The notes beneath the pieces are model-generated. The model did not search any database. It was not told where the DNA came from and saw only the letters and a program-made list of their open reading frames with translations. A stretch of 6,295 bases of DNA, taken from Neisseriaceae bacterium. Its GTDB lineage: Bacteria; Pseudomonadota; Gammaproteobacteria; Burkholderiales; Neisseriaceae. The DNA lies in contig JAGNPU010000116.1 in the NCBI GenBank assembly GCA_017989485.1, positions 1 to 6,295 on the forward strand, in the 5' to 3' direction. The position numbers were made by a program, and so were the translations under genes. Shown one piece after another: positions 5,255 to 6,295 of this stretch. Within the stretch, counting starts at the first letter, position 1. Every line of letters starts with the position of its first letter.

Positions 5255-6295
5255 CTATGCTTTGGCCGGCGTGTCTAACCAATCCACTTTGTTCATTTTG
5301 CGCACCACCACGAATTCATCGCGGTTGGCCCCGACCGTGCCGTAATAGTTAAAGCCGTAAGACTGCTGGGCATAACCACCAATCATGTGGGTCGGCTTGG
5401 TCACCGCGCGGGTCACGGAGTTATGAATCCCCCCGCGTTTGCCGCTGACCTCAGAACCAGGCACGTTGATGATTTTCTCCTGGGCGTGGTACATCAAGGT
5501 CATGCCGTCTGGAATGCGCTGGCTGACAATGGCCCTGGCGGTTAATGAGCCGTTGGCGTTAAACACCTCAATCCAATCGTTGTCCTCAATGCCGGCCGTT
5601 TTCGCATCGCCCTCGCTGAGCCACACGTGGGGGCCGCCGCGAGACAGGGTCAACATGCGTAAGTTGTCGGAATACGTGCTGTGGATGCCCCACTTTTGGT
5701 GGGGGGTTAAGAAGTTCAACACCAGCTCGGTATTGCCGTTGTCGTGACGACCCAACACTTTTTCCGTGGTTTTCAAATCCACCGCGGGCTTGTACACGCA
5801 CAGGTGTTCACCAAAGCCGCGCATCCACAAATGGTCTTGATAAAACTGTTGTCGACCCGTCAGGGTGCGCCAAGGAATATACTCATGCACGTTGGTGTAG
5901 CCGGCGTTGTAACACACGGTTTCACTTTCAATCCCAGACCAAATCGGTGACGAAATAATCTTGCGTGGCTGCGCCTGAATGTCACGGAACCGAATTTGGG
6001 TGTGTTCGCTGCCCTCGGCCAAATGTCTGTGGCTGCGGCCGGTAGCCTTGGTTAAGGCATCCCATGCTTTTACCGCCACGTGGCCGTTGGTTTCTGGGGC
6101 CAGGGTCAAAATCATCTCGGCCGCATCAATCGCGGTTTCTAGCCGCGGCTGGCCTTTGCCCGCCCCTTCGGCGCGGGTTTTGTTGATTTGACGCAGCAAC
6201 TCTACTTCATGAGCCGTTTCCCAAGCCATGCCCTTGCCGCCATTGCCTATTTTTTCCAGCAGAGGGCCGATCGACGTAAACTGATCGTATAGCGC
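5255..6295 (-). CDS. narG: Respiratory nitrate reductase alpha subunit, C-terminal part, enters from right edge
   Basis: Catalytic subunit of NarGHI, reducing nitrate to nitrite at a bis-MGD molybdenum centre facing the cytoplasm. The open frame covers the last 346 codons and continues upstream of the ATG at 6229, starting ALYDQFTSIGPLLEKIGNG at the window edge. That ATG is therefore internal and not the start. About 900 N-terminal residues, including the FS0 cluster and molybdenum ligand, lie outside the window. Recognisable blocks are EYIPWRTLTGRQQFYQDHLW (fragment residues about 138-157), TPHQKWGIHSTYSDN (about 197-211) and MLTLSRGGPHVWLSEGDA (about 214-231). The last opens the cofactor-binding barrel domain, which runs to MIGGYAQQSYGFNYYGTVG and RDEFVVVRKM. 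The C-terminus is a little shorter than in E. coli. This is the promoter-proximal gene among those visible, and its promoter is outside the window. Confidence 0.97.
   Translation of the reverse strand, partial: ALYDQFTSIGPLLEKIGNGGKGMAWETAHEVELLRQINKTRAEGAGKGQPRLETAIDAAEMILTLAPETNGHVAVKAWDALTKATGRSHRHLAEGSEHTQIRFRDIQAQPRKIISSPIWSGIESETVCYNAGYTNVHEYIPWRTLTGRQQFYQDHLWMRGFGEHLCVYKPAVDLKTTEKVLGRHDNGNTELVLNFLTPHQKWGIHSTYSDNLRMLTLSRGGPHVWLSEGDAKTAGIEDNDWIEVFNANGSLTARAIVSQRIPDGMTLMYHAQEKIINVPGSEVSGKRGGIHNSVTRAVTKPTHMIGGYAQQSYGFNYYGTVGANRDEFVVVRKMNKVDWLDTPAKA

Noticed and set aside
6227..6229. ATG at 6229 as a gene start
   Set aside because: The conserved NarG frame continues upstream to the window edge for 22 more codons, so this is an internal methionine.
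1..6295. CRISPR array, tRNA/rRNA, insertion sequence or attachment site
   Set aside because: No regularly spaced repeats, RNA-gene sequences, transposase frames or terminal repeats were seen on either strand.

Overview
The window is a respiratory nitrate-reduction locus from a proteobacterium, most likely beta or gamma. This rests on the NarGHJI type, a NarK1-type transporter, an FNR/Anr-type site and a YjaB-like acetyltransferase. I cannot name a genus. Neisserial DNA-uptake sequences are absent in exact form.

Reading the minus strand from the right edge, the window holds the C-terminal part of narG (entering from outside), then narH, narJ and narI. These are tightly packed: a 54-bp gap, a 4-bp ATGA overlap, then a 9-bp gap. 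A strong hairpin plus T-tract just past narI closes the operon. NarG/NarH form the cytoplasmic molybdenum and iron-sulfur catalytic arm, NarI is the di-heme membrane quinol oxidase, and NarJ is the dedicated assembly chaperone.

Next, still on the minus strand, comes a short GNAT acetyltransferase resembling E. coli YjaB. It converges with a plus-strand GntR regulator of the FadR/FCD class, and the two genes share one compact bidirectional terminator that overlaps both stop codons. The regulator is divergent from the first 201 codons of a narK1-type nitrate transporter that runs off the left edge.

The 352-bp region between narK and gntR is the regulatory centre. It has a perfect palindromic FNR/Anr-type site placed as for class II activation of narK, a possible SD-masking hairpin in the narK leader, and one NarL-like heptamer. 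On the gntR side it has a near-consensus promoter, an 11-bp palindrome just upstream of it, and a terminator-like hairpin at the predicted gntR 5' end.

The enzyme genes look intact and ordinary. The less usual content is the GntR/FCD regulator and acetyltransferase between narGHJI and narK, and the structured leaders around that regulator. All regulatory links are inference from position and motif.
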